A DNA stretch of 64,000 bases. Source: Euwallacea fornicatus. Its lineage: Eukaryota > Arthropoda > Insecta > Coleoptera > Curculionidae. The stretch spans positions 744,001 to 808,000 of the forward strand of contig NC_089567.1 of assembly GCF_040115645.1 (NCBI RefSeq), given 5' to 3'. The position numbers and the translations under genes are program-made. Of this stretch, positions 1-11,373 are shown in pieces (position 1 is the stretch's first letter; every line of letters starts with the position of its first letter). The notes under the pieces are model-generated. The model was not told the origin of the DNA. It ran no database searches and was given only the letters and a program-made list of their open reading frames with translations.

Positions 1-240
1 TCTAGAAAAAAAACTATTATCTGGAATGCTTTTTTCTTGCACAAATTCACAAAATCCCATCTCGCCATCAGAATCCTCAAACGTTAACTCTTGGGTAAGG
101 GAAATTTTGTATGGATGAAAATTTTCTCGTTTTAAAAGATTGCTCACTGACTTTGCAGATACATCCATGTCAAGTTGGTTTGTAGACTCTATGGGGTTTT
201 GGTCGATAGATAAAAAAATGTAATGTTTGCTCGCCACCAA
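1..240 (-). mobile_element. Tc1/IS630-like transposase fragment, cut by window edge
   Basis: On the minus strand one uninterrupted frame runs from about 237 to the left edge. It contains FLSIDQNPIESTNQL, then VSAKSVSNLLKRENFHPYK, then ISLTQELTFEDSDGEMGFCE. The pattern 'VS..SV...L....FHPYK..L.QEL...D...R..FCEW' is the region just before the first catalytic Asp in a large group of insect Tc1/IS630-like transposases. The catalytic Asp itself would lie beyond position 1. The fragment is downstream of the Frizzled exons, probably in an intron of that gene. Whether the copy is intact cannot be judged from here. Confidence 0.72.
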
Positions 241-990
241 TTGCTGTTTGAGGCCTCCCACATTTTGGAGCAACTTCCACACCTCCATTTTAATGAATTT
301 TTTTTATTAACCGACAAACCACGCGTCTTCGTAAGTTCTTTTGCCATCTTTATGCCCCAAAAAGATTAAAATTTCAATTCTTTGCTTCTCGGATAAACGA
401 TCCATTGTTTTTGATATTCTAACTGTGGTAGATGCCCAACAACTGACTTCAACTACTAATGAATTCTATGAAAATCCAAAATATTTTTTATCTAAAGAGT
501 CATTTACAATGAAAACGATTTGGAATTTCTACGTCTTATTGTAATTTTTTCGCTCTCTTTCAAAGCGAACTAAGAATGGATTGTCTATCTTGGAAGCAAA
601 AATGAAAACTTCTAATCTTTTTAGAACATGGAGTTTGTTTTATTTTTTAATAAAATTGCAGATGCAATTTTAGTTTTGAGCATACCGTTGTGTCCGTTAT
701 TGAATCACCTATCGCTTGGTATACTACTACGGGCACCTTTGCAATTGAAAATAAAAAAATTGTCTGGGGACAGCTGGATAGGAGTAAACAATTTGAGTAT
801 AGAAAAACAACGCATTAAATGTCTTTTTTTTAAAATAAAATTATACGTGTTTAAGCACTTTTTAAAATATCTGGGTTTATAAAACTTATAAACGTATTGC
901 AACACTTATTACCAGCACTGTATAGTAAGCAATAAATGACGTGATGAGGTGAAATTAAGTAGCCACCATAATGATTGAAAGAAAAACAAC
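241..990. other. Non-coding, no recognised gene
   Basis: This AT-rich stretch lies between the transposase fragment and the third Frizzled exon. I looked on the minus strand for the next Frizzled exon, which should carry the W-V-I-L-S-L-T-W stretch, and did not find it. It is probably intron plus transposon flank. Confidence 0.5.
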
Positions 991-994
991 TTAC

Positions 995-3282
995 CATGCA
1001 TTGGCAGCCATCCCAAAGTAGTACAATAAAAGGAAAACGAATGCGCAGATTAGATTAGGCATTCCATCCACTTGCTTAACCCCCGTAGACTCGGGTGCCC
1101 AACAGGAAGTTCCGACAGGTCCAGTGAAGGATCTGAGTGCCCATCCAGTGCCCACTAGCAAGTAGCTCAGAAAAAGACCCATCAATGGAGGGGCTCGGAC
1201 TCTGCCCCCTCCCAATGATAAAGTCAAAAGCGCCCCTAGACTAGCGACTATGCATACTAGGGCCCACACTGTAATCCACACCTGGAATGAAAAATATCTT
1301 AAATTAACTCAAAGCAACGAGAAATAATTAGGTCTAACCAAACTTCAGTACCAGTAAAGGTGGCTCATATCGAATGTTCAAAATGATGGTTTAAACTGAA
1401 CGTTCAGAATTATGTTTTAAAGATTGCTCCCAATAGGAAATTTATTTTGCACGAAGATAGAGCAAACATGGTGCCAATGCCAGTAAAGATTGCTCAAACT
1501 CAATGTTCATAGTTCTGGTTTCAACTGAATGCTCAAAATGATGGTTTAAAGTCAATGATAAAAATTTTAGTTCAGCATTCTCTGTAAGTGGGAAACTTAT
1601 TGTACGTAAAGAATCGAAGGGAATGGTGACTTGAGCTCATGATAGCCACGTGCTGAGGAACACAGGGAGTAACATTAGATGAGGACGTGCGCAGCACATT
1701 TCTCACCTTCACAATTGTTAAGCCTACCTCTGCAATTCTTTTTTCAACATCATTGAACATTCCTTCTGTTGCACAATTGGTAGGACCACAGCCTGGAAGA
1801 CCAAGTTTAATACTGTGGGGCGAACATTCAAATTTTCTCACTGCAGGATCTACCGGTGCTCTCAGATCAATTTTTTCTTTTGGTCCCTCCATACACATGT
1901 GCTCGTGGTTGTTCTCGATCGGAAATCGGGAGCAATTTAATGCTTCTGGCCACGAGAACCCGAACCCCTGAAATTTAGATAGACACGTCTTTGATAAAAA
2001 TAAATAAAAAATAAAGTATAAGCTAAAGTCGATTGAAAAAGTGTCGTGCATCACCTGCAAGATGAAATATTGAGTCTATTTACCCGAGCTTTCCAGGATT
2101 GAAATCTACTTAGCGGCAAAACACCATTTTCCGGTCTAATAAGGTAAATAAATAATTTTAAAATTCTGAGAGGCAGATTTCATGTAGACGGAGAAGTTGC
2201 AATGTGACACATTAACATAGCCCTCATCACGGCTGTCACATTAATTCGAACTGAAAACTGGTTAAACTGCAACGTCATTTTCTCGGGCGCTTACGGCAGA
2301 AATGTCTTTTCCGTGCAGTTAACTAAATTGGACAAGTTTGATTTTTAGTGTGTGTGTGTGTGTCAGGGGGGGGATAGTTATTTACCTACTAGTGCGGAAA
2401 ATGCCACTTTGCCGCATGCTCATTGCATATTTCTCGAATTAGAGTACAATAGAAGTAGAGTAGAACATATTCTTACTACGAGTTCTACTGTGTTTATGTT
2501 GTTCTCTTCTGCAAGCCTAATGAAATATTACCATGGGGTAATAAATTTTATCAGGGCTTGAAATTCCCCGCAATGATTATTGACACTGATACATGCCATC
2601 ACTACGGTTTGCGTGTGGTTAAGTACTACTTGCAGTCCGCAAATACGTGCTGTAAAGCCCGTTTACTGATCGATTTACAGGAGCAATCTATTGCTGACAC
2701 AACGACGCGAAATCGGTGTGCGGTAAGGACATTTTCGCACGGGTTAGCCACAGTATTGACTACGATGTGGGTTAATTTTGTTGTCTTGTGCAAGTGCAAT
2801 TAAACGTCGTTTCGAAATAAATTGTAGATTGAATGTTTTCTTTTTTTTATTAATGTAAGTGTGTGATAACTCGCAGTTATTTTTCGGAATACCTTACTAA
2901 TAAATAATTAATAAAATATAAGAATTACCTGCAAGACAGGATAGCATCGCGATCTAACGCTCTCACAAAGTCCCCGGCAAGGCCCGATCGGATTTGCAAC
3001 TTTCTCAGTACACATAGGAACATACACCGAACACAAAAATAATTTCAGCTGTTGACTACATCCATACTGTATCAACGGAGAAAAAGATTTCAGATTGTAA
3101 TCCGCCTCTTGTTGCACGTCGTTCCCACCTAAATTTGGCATTCCGGTCATGTTATATCCAAGTCCGATACACAATTCAACACGAATTGGTTCACAAGTTC
3201 TTAACAAAGGTTCGGCTAATGCATTTCCTTTCAAGAGGAAAAGTGGAAAGTTCAAAAACACGAAAAATCCGAACGAAAACAT
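995..3282 (-). CDS. fz4: Frizzled-4 Wnt receptor, 5' three coding exons (partial)
   Basis: Exons are 3282-2929, 1967-1728 and 1281-995, with GT-AG junctions and phases 0, 0 and 2. They give about 293 residues. Exon 1 starts at Met 3282; the TTG six bases upstream is not a eukaryotic start. It encodes a signal peptide (MFSFGFFVFLNFPLFLLKG...) and most of the cysteine-rich Wnt-binding domain, with CEPIRVELCIGLGYNMTGMP, YGCS, FLCSVYVPMC and GPCRGLCESVRSRC. Exon 2 completes the ten-cysteine domain with GFGFSWPEALNCSRFP and HMCMEGP, then a linker. Exon 3 encodes helix 1 (WITVWALVCIVASLGALLTL), helix 2 and the start of helix 3 ending FGMAANAW. 'FGFSWPE.LNCS.FP...HMCMEGP' is diagnostic of Frizzled-4. 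Helices 4-7 and the KTxxxW Dishevelled motif are off-window. It is a Wnt/Norrin-type plasma-membrane receptor. Confidence 0.93.
2349..2363. repeat. (TG)n microsatellite
   Basis: A short uninterrupted GT dinucleotide run in the first intron of the Frizzled gene, followed within a few bases by a G-run. Confidence 0.8.
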
Positions 3283-6200
3283 TTTCAAGCAGGTACGAAT
3301 ACCCAGCGCCGAATCCGAAGCTTTAGCGAGCTTTTGCGGTAGTACGCAGAGTTCGTTGCTTCCCGATAACGAGTGCGGTACCTACAGTACTATGGTTTGT
3401 TCCTCTTCCTCTCACGTTGGGTTCCGTGAATGATGAGAGAGAAACAGCGTTGTCAGCTTAATTACTATTTCCTGAAACGAGATAAAAACATATGAACGTG
3501 GAAAAGTTGCAGATGATTCGCTGCAGGGTGCTACGGTTTCATCAATTTTTTAAAATCAATTCGTGGATAAATTTGAGAGCTTCAAGAACGATCAAAGATG
3601 TTAATTTGGTCAAATTGGGACAGTTGTGGCGCGTTAAAGTGTTGTTTTAATATTTAAATATTTTTTTCATTTTAAAGTGTTAGCGATTTCTCACTCGTTG
3701 AGAACTTTCTCAACTTAATATGGGGAGAAACACAAAAATCAAAGCCATCAGTCAATGAAGACCGGGGTCCGTTTTCAGACCTGGGCGAGCAGATTCCCGT
3801 GTTCGGACTTGAACGACCGCAATATGAAATCCAGAAAAATCGGACTATCATTGACTCAAAAGGTCTGATAAGTAATTAATGGGCCTGATTTGCCATTAAT
3901 TAACACCTCGAACTTAAATTAACTGCCCCAATGAAAATACATTCCATTTTCGTGGTTCCGATTTCTCAAAGTAAGGCATAATCAAACAAACTTTTCTCAT
4001 TAATAAGAAAAACTACAACAAGTGGAAGGCGTTTGACCTATCATACTAATTGTTTGTGCTTAGAAATTTATGCTAATTTCACAAGTTCACAGTTAATTCA
4101 ATTCAAAAAACAATGATCAAATTCATGATAATAACAATGGTGGATACTCATTTATATCAGTAAAAAGTTTCCCATTCTCTACCAACTTTCGAGTGCTTTT
4201 CGTTGGAATGGTGGATAATTCTTTAGACACTCACCGAGAGTCCTGCTGGTAATAAATATGGGAACAATCAGTACTGAACAGGATTTTTAAAAGTTAGATA
4301 CTAAAACTTCTACATTTCACTTCAACTTCATATTCGCTGGCACCACAACACTATGGAAAAGGACTTCGCGAATGTTGGCAACACTGTGATGAACCTTTTT
4401 AAAAGGTACTACCTCCGAAGACTGGAGAATCGTCTGCCTCCACCGAATTATTCAAATCAGCCAGGCAAGCTCGTTTGGTTAAAAAGCTGACGACTTTTAC
4501 GAGTCGCCTTTAGTTTGGTGGCTTAAGCCTTAAATTGCGTGGTATGCTTAGCGCATACCTTTCTACACGCCCGTAAATTCGTTCCGTTCTTTTCGGTAAC
4601 AAGACTAAAGTCGGAGGGTATGCGAGTACCGATTTTATTAGAGGGATTTCTCCCTCTGTTCCACTGAGACCTTATTAAGTACCGCGACCGCTCATGCATC
4701 GCTCAAATATTTAATTTTTTAAAGATAAATAAAAAATAGGTACTACCTACATATTAGAAGCGCTTTACCGACAGCGCGTTGTGTGTACAGGTAGGGGAGA
4801 TTAGATAGGTATATTATGTAGGCATCTCCCACTTTGAAGCCGCTATTTTTAATATCAAGAATAAACATTGTAAGTTTATATTATAAATCAACGTCTTGGA
4901 TCAAACAATTAGGACCGCTTCAATGATAATTATTAACTGCTCATGGATGTTATAGAAGTAACTGACCTTAAAGGCCCCGTCATTTAAGAGAAACGCGCAT
5001 GGCCGTTATGATTTACCTTAATTTACCTTAATCCATTTATGACGGATTGGCACGGAAGCACAAACGACAGGTGTAATTTCACTGTAGAGATTTTGTGACA
5101 GTTGTGACGTAGGATTGTTACCAATGGAAATGCTTCCTTCAATGACAGAATTATTTTTAATCTTCCGGAGGTTCGTCATAAGAAAGAGTCAGCAGCGACG
5201 TAAAATTGTCAGATGTCACGTGAATGCTGACAGTCAGTTTGACAGCACAATGTTCGAAAATCTACGTAGGTTTTCAATTATCGACAAATGACGGTGAAAA
5301 TTGGAAACTTCCTTGAGATGTCGTTTTCTTGATAATATGGCGGACAGATTTTAATCCAGCGAATTCGAATAAAGTCTTAATTTTACAATTTGGGCTTGAC
5401 TCTGATAGGTAAGAAAAATGATGAAATGGGCAAACAAACCGTTCTAGATCTTCTTACATGTAAATGGGAATTAGGAAGTGCGACGTGCAAATTCCGCAAT
5501 TCGTCATTTAGAATCGAACAACATTTGAAATAGATGCGGATTACCAGCCAACTTCCCATGGACTTTTCCCCTTACATTATCGCCAATTTGATATAACACT
5601 GACCAGTTTTAATTACACTTTATTTTTCCTTGTGTTGTAACCCAAACACTCCTACTTTTAGTCTAATTTTAATTTGCGATATCTCGTTTTAACGACCTCA
5701 TTAAGGACCGTCAGAAAACATACGGTAGCTATTCGGAACCCTATCGATATCCGTGATTGAAGTAAAAAGAGCCTGTAGAAAAAAATTAATAACAAATAAA
5801 AATTTGTAGATAAAAAAAATTAACAGTAATAAAACTCGTATTAAAAAAAAAACAAGACTGTATAGTTGACTTCGTAAATTTATAAACACGTAAAATCAAT
5901 TGTACATGATCGAATGGTTTGATAAGAAGCTAACCAAAACACTATTGGCGATAAACGCCAGTATTATTAGACAGTAATAAAAACATAAACTGTACTAAAT
6001 ATGGCGCTTTTGATATTTTTATTAAAGCGACCCTTTGGGGTATTTTGGAAAAAAAACGTTTTGTTATTGGTTCGATAAAAACGCTAAAAGTTGGAACGTG
6101 GATTCATGGAAGCTGCAAAGTGGAACTCTAATCTGCTTTGCTGTTTTCATTACCTCTTTATTGAAATAATTCTGTTTCTATGTTTATAAATTTTAACAAG

Positions 6201-7201
6201 TCTATAGAGTATTTAATGTACTCGGGGAGTTCTTAATCTGCTATTTAGTAACAAACTTCATTCTTAGTCCAAATATTTTAATTTAGTTCCCCACTTTACG
6301 CCTTTGTTATTTACTTAGTTCTACTTAATTTACGGCTTAGCAAACAAATTCATATACCCAGCAAGCTTGCGGTAGACATTAAAAACAAAGATTCTTTGAT
6401 ATTTTTTAGAACCAGATTAACCTTTGCGGCAAAACCGTCGCTTTTATAAAAAGGTTGTTGTGTAACCACATTTTCGGTCTGAGCGGGGAAATTTAATTAG
6501 AAGTTATGCGTTTAGTGTAATTTGAAATAATTGTGGTTAAATCCAGACCCATATGTTGGGTCTCCAGAAGAACACAGACCATCGTCCCACACATTGTGCT
6601 TACTAAAGAAAAACAGTCACGTACATTGCGTTGCAACTCTTACGATGCTTACTAAAAAAATTGCACTAGTGCAGATTTGCATTAGTGCAAATAGTCGGTA
6701 ATTGTACTGGTGCTGATTACCACGTAATTCGATAGTGATCGCAGTTCCCATGAGACATCTTAAGAAAAAATCACTCTGTAGCTATATCTTCATTGCATGA
6801 ATTTTATTTACCGAGAGACTTTGCAGAATTAAGGGGTAACAAGGACGTTATATACATATATTGTTTTCTGTATTCTCTGGAGTAACAGTCTATACTAATG
6901 CTATTAAGAGATAATGGAAATTGTAAAATGACTGCACAATTAGTTAGTGATCGATTTAGTGTAGCAGCGGAATGATCTTCAGAGTGATGTAAGAACCAGT
7001 ACTTCTATCTTTAAGATCTTTCCAGGTGGCTAGAAATTAAACCCATTTCGATCATGAAAAATGTCTCTTTAATCGTAAAAATTCAAAAATATATATTATA
7101 TAATAAATTGCATAAAAACATACATCTCTGCAATAAATATCAAATAAAAACATTTTTTACAGTTGTTCCTACAGAAGAATTTCGCTAAGATGTCTTTTCG
7201 G
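3283..7201. other. Intergenic, 5' flank of fz4 and 3' flank of the PYPV-repeat gene
   Basis: About 3.9 kb with no open frame that resembles a known protein on either strand. The bases just above 3283 should contain the Frizzled 5' leader and promoter. I saw no clear TATA box there. The part from about 7060 to 7201 is the likely 3' UTR of the repeat protein. Confidence 0.5.
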
Positions 7202-8701
7202 TTACCAAGAACTTCCATAACGGGACCACTTATTGTAAACACCAACACTAGACAATCCATGATTGAAAGAAACAGGTAATGTGTTGTATTCTGTATGTAA
7301 TCCTATTGGAATTCTTGTTTCAGTGGCTACAGGTATTTTATGAACCACAGGATAGGGTTGTGGAACAGGGTAAGGAACTGAAACTTTTTGAATAACGGGT
7401 ACTGGGACCTTCTGAACAACTGGATATGGTTGTGGTACTGGCACATGTACTGGAACTTTACGTTCAACTGTTACTGGATAGGGTTGTGGCACTGGTACTT
7501 TTTGAACAACTGGATAAGGCTGAGGAACGGGAACTTCAACTCTCTTCTCAACTGGATATGGTTGGGGCACTGGCACTTTTTGCACTACTGGGTAGGGCTG
7601 CGGTACTGGCACTTCTATCCTTCTTTCTACTGGAACTTCTATCTTTTGAATTACTGGATAAGGCTGTGGTACGGGTATATGAACTGGCACCTCCACTCTT
7701 TTTTCTACTGGGTATGGCACTGGATGAGGGACTTTCTGAATAACTGGGTAGGGTTGGGGCACTGGAACTTCTACTCTCTTTTCCACATGTACTGGATAGG
7801 GCTGAGGTACAGCTACTTTTTGCACAACAGGGTAGGGCTGAGGAACGGGCACTTCTACTCTCTTTTCCACATGTACTGGGTAGGGTTGGGGCACTGGAAC
7901 TTCTACTCTCTTTTCCACATGTACTGGATAGGGCTGAGGTACAGCTACTTTTTGCACAACAGGGTAGGGCTGAGGAACGGGCACTTCTACTCTCTTTTCC
8001 ACATGTACTGGGTAGGGTTGGGGCACTGGAACTTCTACTCTCTTTTCCACATGTACTGGATAGGGCTGAGGTACAGCTACTTTTTGCACAACAGGGTAGG
8101 GCTGAGGTACAGCTACTTTTTGCACAACAGGGTAGGGCTGAGGTACAGCTACTTTTTGCACAACAGGGTAGGGCTGAGGAACGGGCACTTCTACTCTCCT
8201 TTCCACTGGCACTTCCACCTTTTGGACTACCGGGTAAGGCTGTGGTACTGGCACATGAACTGGAATTTCCACCCTTTTTTCGACAGCCACTGGAATTGGT
8301 TGTTGCACAGTTTTAATAACGGGGTAAAGTTGAGGCACTGGATAGGAGATTCCAATCTGCTTTTTTACAGAATATGGCACTTGAGTTCCGATCGATAAGG
8401 GTTGTTGCAGATTTATGGATAGAGGCTGATTTATGATGCCATTATGTTGCAGTAAAGCGGTGCCTCCTATTCCGCCAATTATTGGCGTTATGCCTTCATA
8501 GCTTGATAAGCTTCTTTTTGACTTCGGCACCTCCTTAGCAGTAGATACAGCTAGTACCACCAAGATTATCACCCCCTAGAAGAGAAAAAAATGAAAAAAT
8601 TTAATTTTGATATTTAATTAATTTAATATTTTATCTAATTCATTTGCACGAAAATTAACAAATTAAAACTTCAAGAGTGAAATATTTTTTACCGTCCTCA
8701 T
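7202..8701 (-). CDS. Secreted PYPV-repeat protein (Vajk-like cuticle protein)
   Basis: Two exons: 8701-8693 (only ATG AGG ACG) and 8575-7202, joined in phase 0 across a 117-base intron, giving 460 residues. The tiny first exon plus the start of the second makes a signal peptide, MRTGVIILVVLAVSTA. The mature protein is almost entirely repeats built on VPQPYPV, about 19 copies, alternating with VVQKVAV/PV and HVEKRVEVP. It has no chitin-binding R&R motif, no cysteine-rich domain and a short non-repetitive tail ending NKWSRYGSSW. Such Pro/Val/Tyr-rich proteins, with one tiny signal-peptide exon, are typical arthropod cuticle or matrix proteins; the insect Vajk family is the closest I know. Tyrosines could serve cross-linking, which is an inference. 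The long open frame on the opposite strand is a by-product of the repeats. Confidence 0.85.
7746..8208 (-). repeat. Higher-order tandem repeat inside the PYPV protein gene
   Basis: Two nested periods are visible. A 132-bp unit starts at 7746, 7878 and 8010 and is nearly identical in each copy. It encodes 12+16+16 residues: VPQPYPVVQKVA followed by two VPQPYPVHVEKRVEVP. Next to it a 36-bp unit (12 residues) recurs at 8065, 8101, 8137 and partly 8173. Repeats outside this block are far more diverged in DNA, so the block expanded recently. Confidence 0.9.
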
Positions 8702-8733
8702 GATGGTTCTTACACAAACGCACCAACTGCCAG

Positions 8734-8768
8734 AACTGAATACTGAATAAAGCTTCCTTTATTTTATA
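8734..8768 (-). promoter_or_regulatory. TATA box and initiator of the PYPV-repeat gene
   Basis: On the minus strand TATAAAAT lies at 8768-8761 and an arthropod-type initiator TCAGTT at 8739-8734. Its A (8737) is 31 bases downstream of the first T of the TATA box. The implied 5' leader is about 36 bases before ATG 8701. This is a classic focused core promoter, common for strongly and stage-specifically expressed cuticle genes. Confidence 0.7.
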
Positions 8769-11373
8769 CTTGAGATAGTTTGGAAATTTGGACGCAGCCA
8801 AATGTCACTTGGCCAGTTTGGATTGTTTAAAAATTCGATTAAAGTTAATTACATAAGTCTTACGAAAATTGTATCTGATGAAACACATATGCATTTTTAA
8901 ACGAAAAACGAACAAAAATGAATGTAGTTTAAGGTCTGGGTGCTTGTCTGAGACACAGATTGATCAAGAACTTTCTCCATTCCTACTACGTCTCATGAGT
9001 ATTTTTTTAGTCTCGTTATGTCATAAGTGTTAAATAACCACTTTATAGAGGTAATAAATTTTAATTGATGGTTCACCAGGTGTGGTTCATTATAATGTGA
9101 AAAAATATTTTGTATCATCTAATTTGATACAATCTAGTTAAGCATCGCCAAAAAATTGGTATCGCATTTTAGAAACCAAAAGAGAGTTCCGCAAGTTCGC
9201 TATAGAATGCACCTGAACCATTTATTTAAAGCTATTTTCTGAGGTAGTTGTTCTACGTATAGCTGAGCTTTCGTCAATTAAAGTTTGAAAGTTGGCAAAA
9301 AGAAGGCACCTCACCCTCGTTCCTAATTTTCAGCAAAAATTAAAAATATTTTATATGTCGTTTCTTGGTTTAACGAAGTTGCCATCGGAGCGACAAAATC
9401 TAGGCCAGTTTTTTCCGTTTACATAGAAAATATCCTCTTGGAAGGTTACCAACGACAATAATTTTGCCTAAGGCCCAGTTTTTCAAACTCCTGGTAATAA
9501 AACGAGCAAGATAAATTCCACAGAAACGACGAAATGAGAACTCTGTTAAAGAAGAAATAATCCTGGTAGCAAATCCATCAGAAGTTTGAAAAACCAGCCC
9601 TAAGGGTCGTTAGATCATTGTACTGGCAGCTTTAACTGGAAGATGTCCGGTATTGCAATTATGAAACTGATTGGTTACTGAAACATTTCAAGATGCGCAT
9701 TTTTGCTTTAGATTTATTTTTAAGGCATTATCAAGAACTCCTAATTCAGTATTGTAAACGTCCCGTAGACACCAATTATAACTTAGTTATACTCCTCTCA
9801 CCTATGATTTTTAGTTTTATTTTTTCTTAAGATTTTACATATTTTTTTAATGAATCATCAAAACTCAAATTATTCGTAAAATTGCGAATAGCTAAGAATT
9901 CACCGTGCTCTCTCGAGTTGCCAAAAGTTGATTATTCAGAGACCCTTCCGGCCTTCAATTTATTAATCAAATGGCCCTCCAGGCTTTCATTCCAGTTAAT
10001 CATGATATTAAACTGCAGTAGCTCTATAAACGAGGGAGTTTTTTGGTTGTAGGTCATTTTCTCCGTTAATAAAATATAACGCCAATGTATTAAGGGGTTG
10101 TGTAGGCGCCTGCGTCATGCGTTTGTTTTCGATCGGCTGGGTGGAAATCCAGACAGCGTAGGTTGGAAATAAAGGAAAGTGCTTTTCTCTTAGACAGGGG
10201 TGCCAGATCGTGGGAAAATGCATATTTTTGGGGATGTCAAAATTTTACAGTTGTCTCATTTGACAGATGAGTGAGGTTAGATATTTGGGATGATGGTAAA
10301 TTCCTTCTTAAATTTGAAATTAGATACTGTTTTAACCTCACCAACATGTCAAACTTGACAGCTATCTCTCTCCTTAATCGATACAGGGGCGAAGATCTGA
10401 TATTGCGTGGCGAGCCAAGATATTTATTAAGTTGGAACAACGTATAGAAATCATTTGCACTATGGGAACCTTCTCACATGTATGATTTCAATGGTTAGCT
10501 GTTTTCAAAAATGAGGTAGTAGGGAAGTGCGACTCAAAAATATTAAACTGACTCCATATGTAGCAACTCATCAGATATCTGTGTATTCTTATATGCGAAA
10601 TATTCTTAAATGGAAAATCCTTCATAGGCTTCATCTCCTATAGGGTGTTTTTTCCCACGAACTATTGGGATCGCAGTGAAATGTATTAGCGGCTTTTTCG
10701 CAAATGACGTAGCAAGTATAGATAGTCGTTATTTATGAGGGTGATTTGCATGGGCTTTTACATGGTTTCACGAATCAATGGCATTTTTTACTAAACTGTC
10801 CCATCGCGGTAATTTCAGCTACAGCTCGTTTGAGAGCAAAAAGACGGCACATTCTATATATAAAATGTTGCTAATAAGATTAGATCTCAACTAACTGGAA
10901 CTCTTGAGCAGTATTCGTAGTCTCAAGTTGAAATTTAATCAGAAAGCCGTGATTTGCATTTTTAACGCCGAATAACAATCACATTGCTATTTACGACCAA
11001 TCAGGAAGCTTATTGTCCAACTATCACATATATCAACTATAATGAGATACTTACCCACAACACGGACCCATAATATTCTCGAGCGGCAACACTGGGTGGA
11101 ACACGCGTTGCATGTTTTCCATCGTTTATACTCAGTTCCTTTAGCATTTCCTTTAGACACCCTATCTATGTAGGGCCGGAAAAGCTCGAAAAATTTTTGT
11201 TTATTTTCATTATCAACCCCTTAAATCGACGAAAGTGAAAAAAGCTATACTCAGTTATAAATCACCCATCGACAAAATTCCTGTTGTGTGCAGATTCATC
11301 TTCGAATTTCAATTTTCTTGGATTTATTTATTTCGTATGACAAATCTCGTTAGTTTATTAATAAAGATGCAAA
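8769..11373. other. Intergenic between the PYPV-repeat gene and slob
   Basis: The two genes diverge across this 2.6-kb stretch. No coding exon was recognised. It holds the small MITE at 9469-9605. The slob promoter and 5' leader should be at the right end, but no TATA box stands out. Confidence 0.45.
9469..9605. mobile_element. Short MITE with terminal inverted repeats
   Basis: The left end reads AAGGCCCAGTTTTTCAAACT. The reverse complement of the right end reads AAGGGCTGGTTTTTCAAACT, so about 25 bases form imperfect inverted repeats around a 90-base core. It has no coding capacity. Confidence 0.6.

Noticed and set aside
7388..8398. Long plus-strand open frame of 336 residues rich in Trp and His
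   Set aside because: It lies exactly opposite the PYPV repeats. Repetition of a few codons without stops in antisense keeps it open; it has no start context, signal or family likeness.
10637..11168. Possible MITE bounded by TATAGGGTGT and ACACCCTAT
   Set aside because: Only about nine bases match and the similarity does not continue inward.
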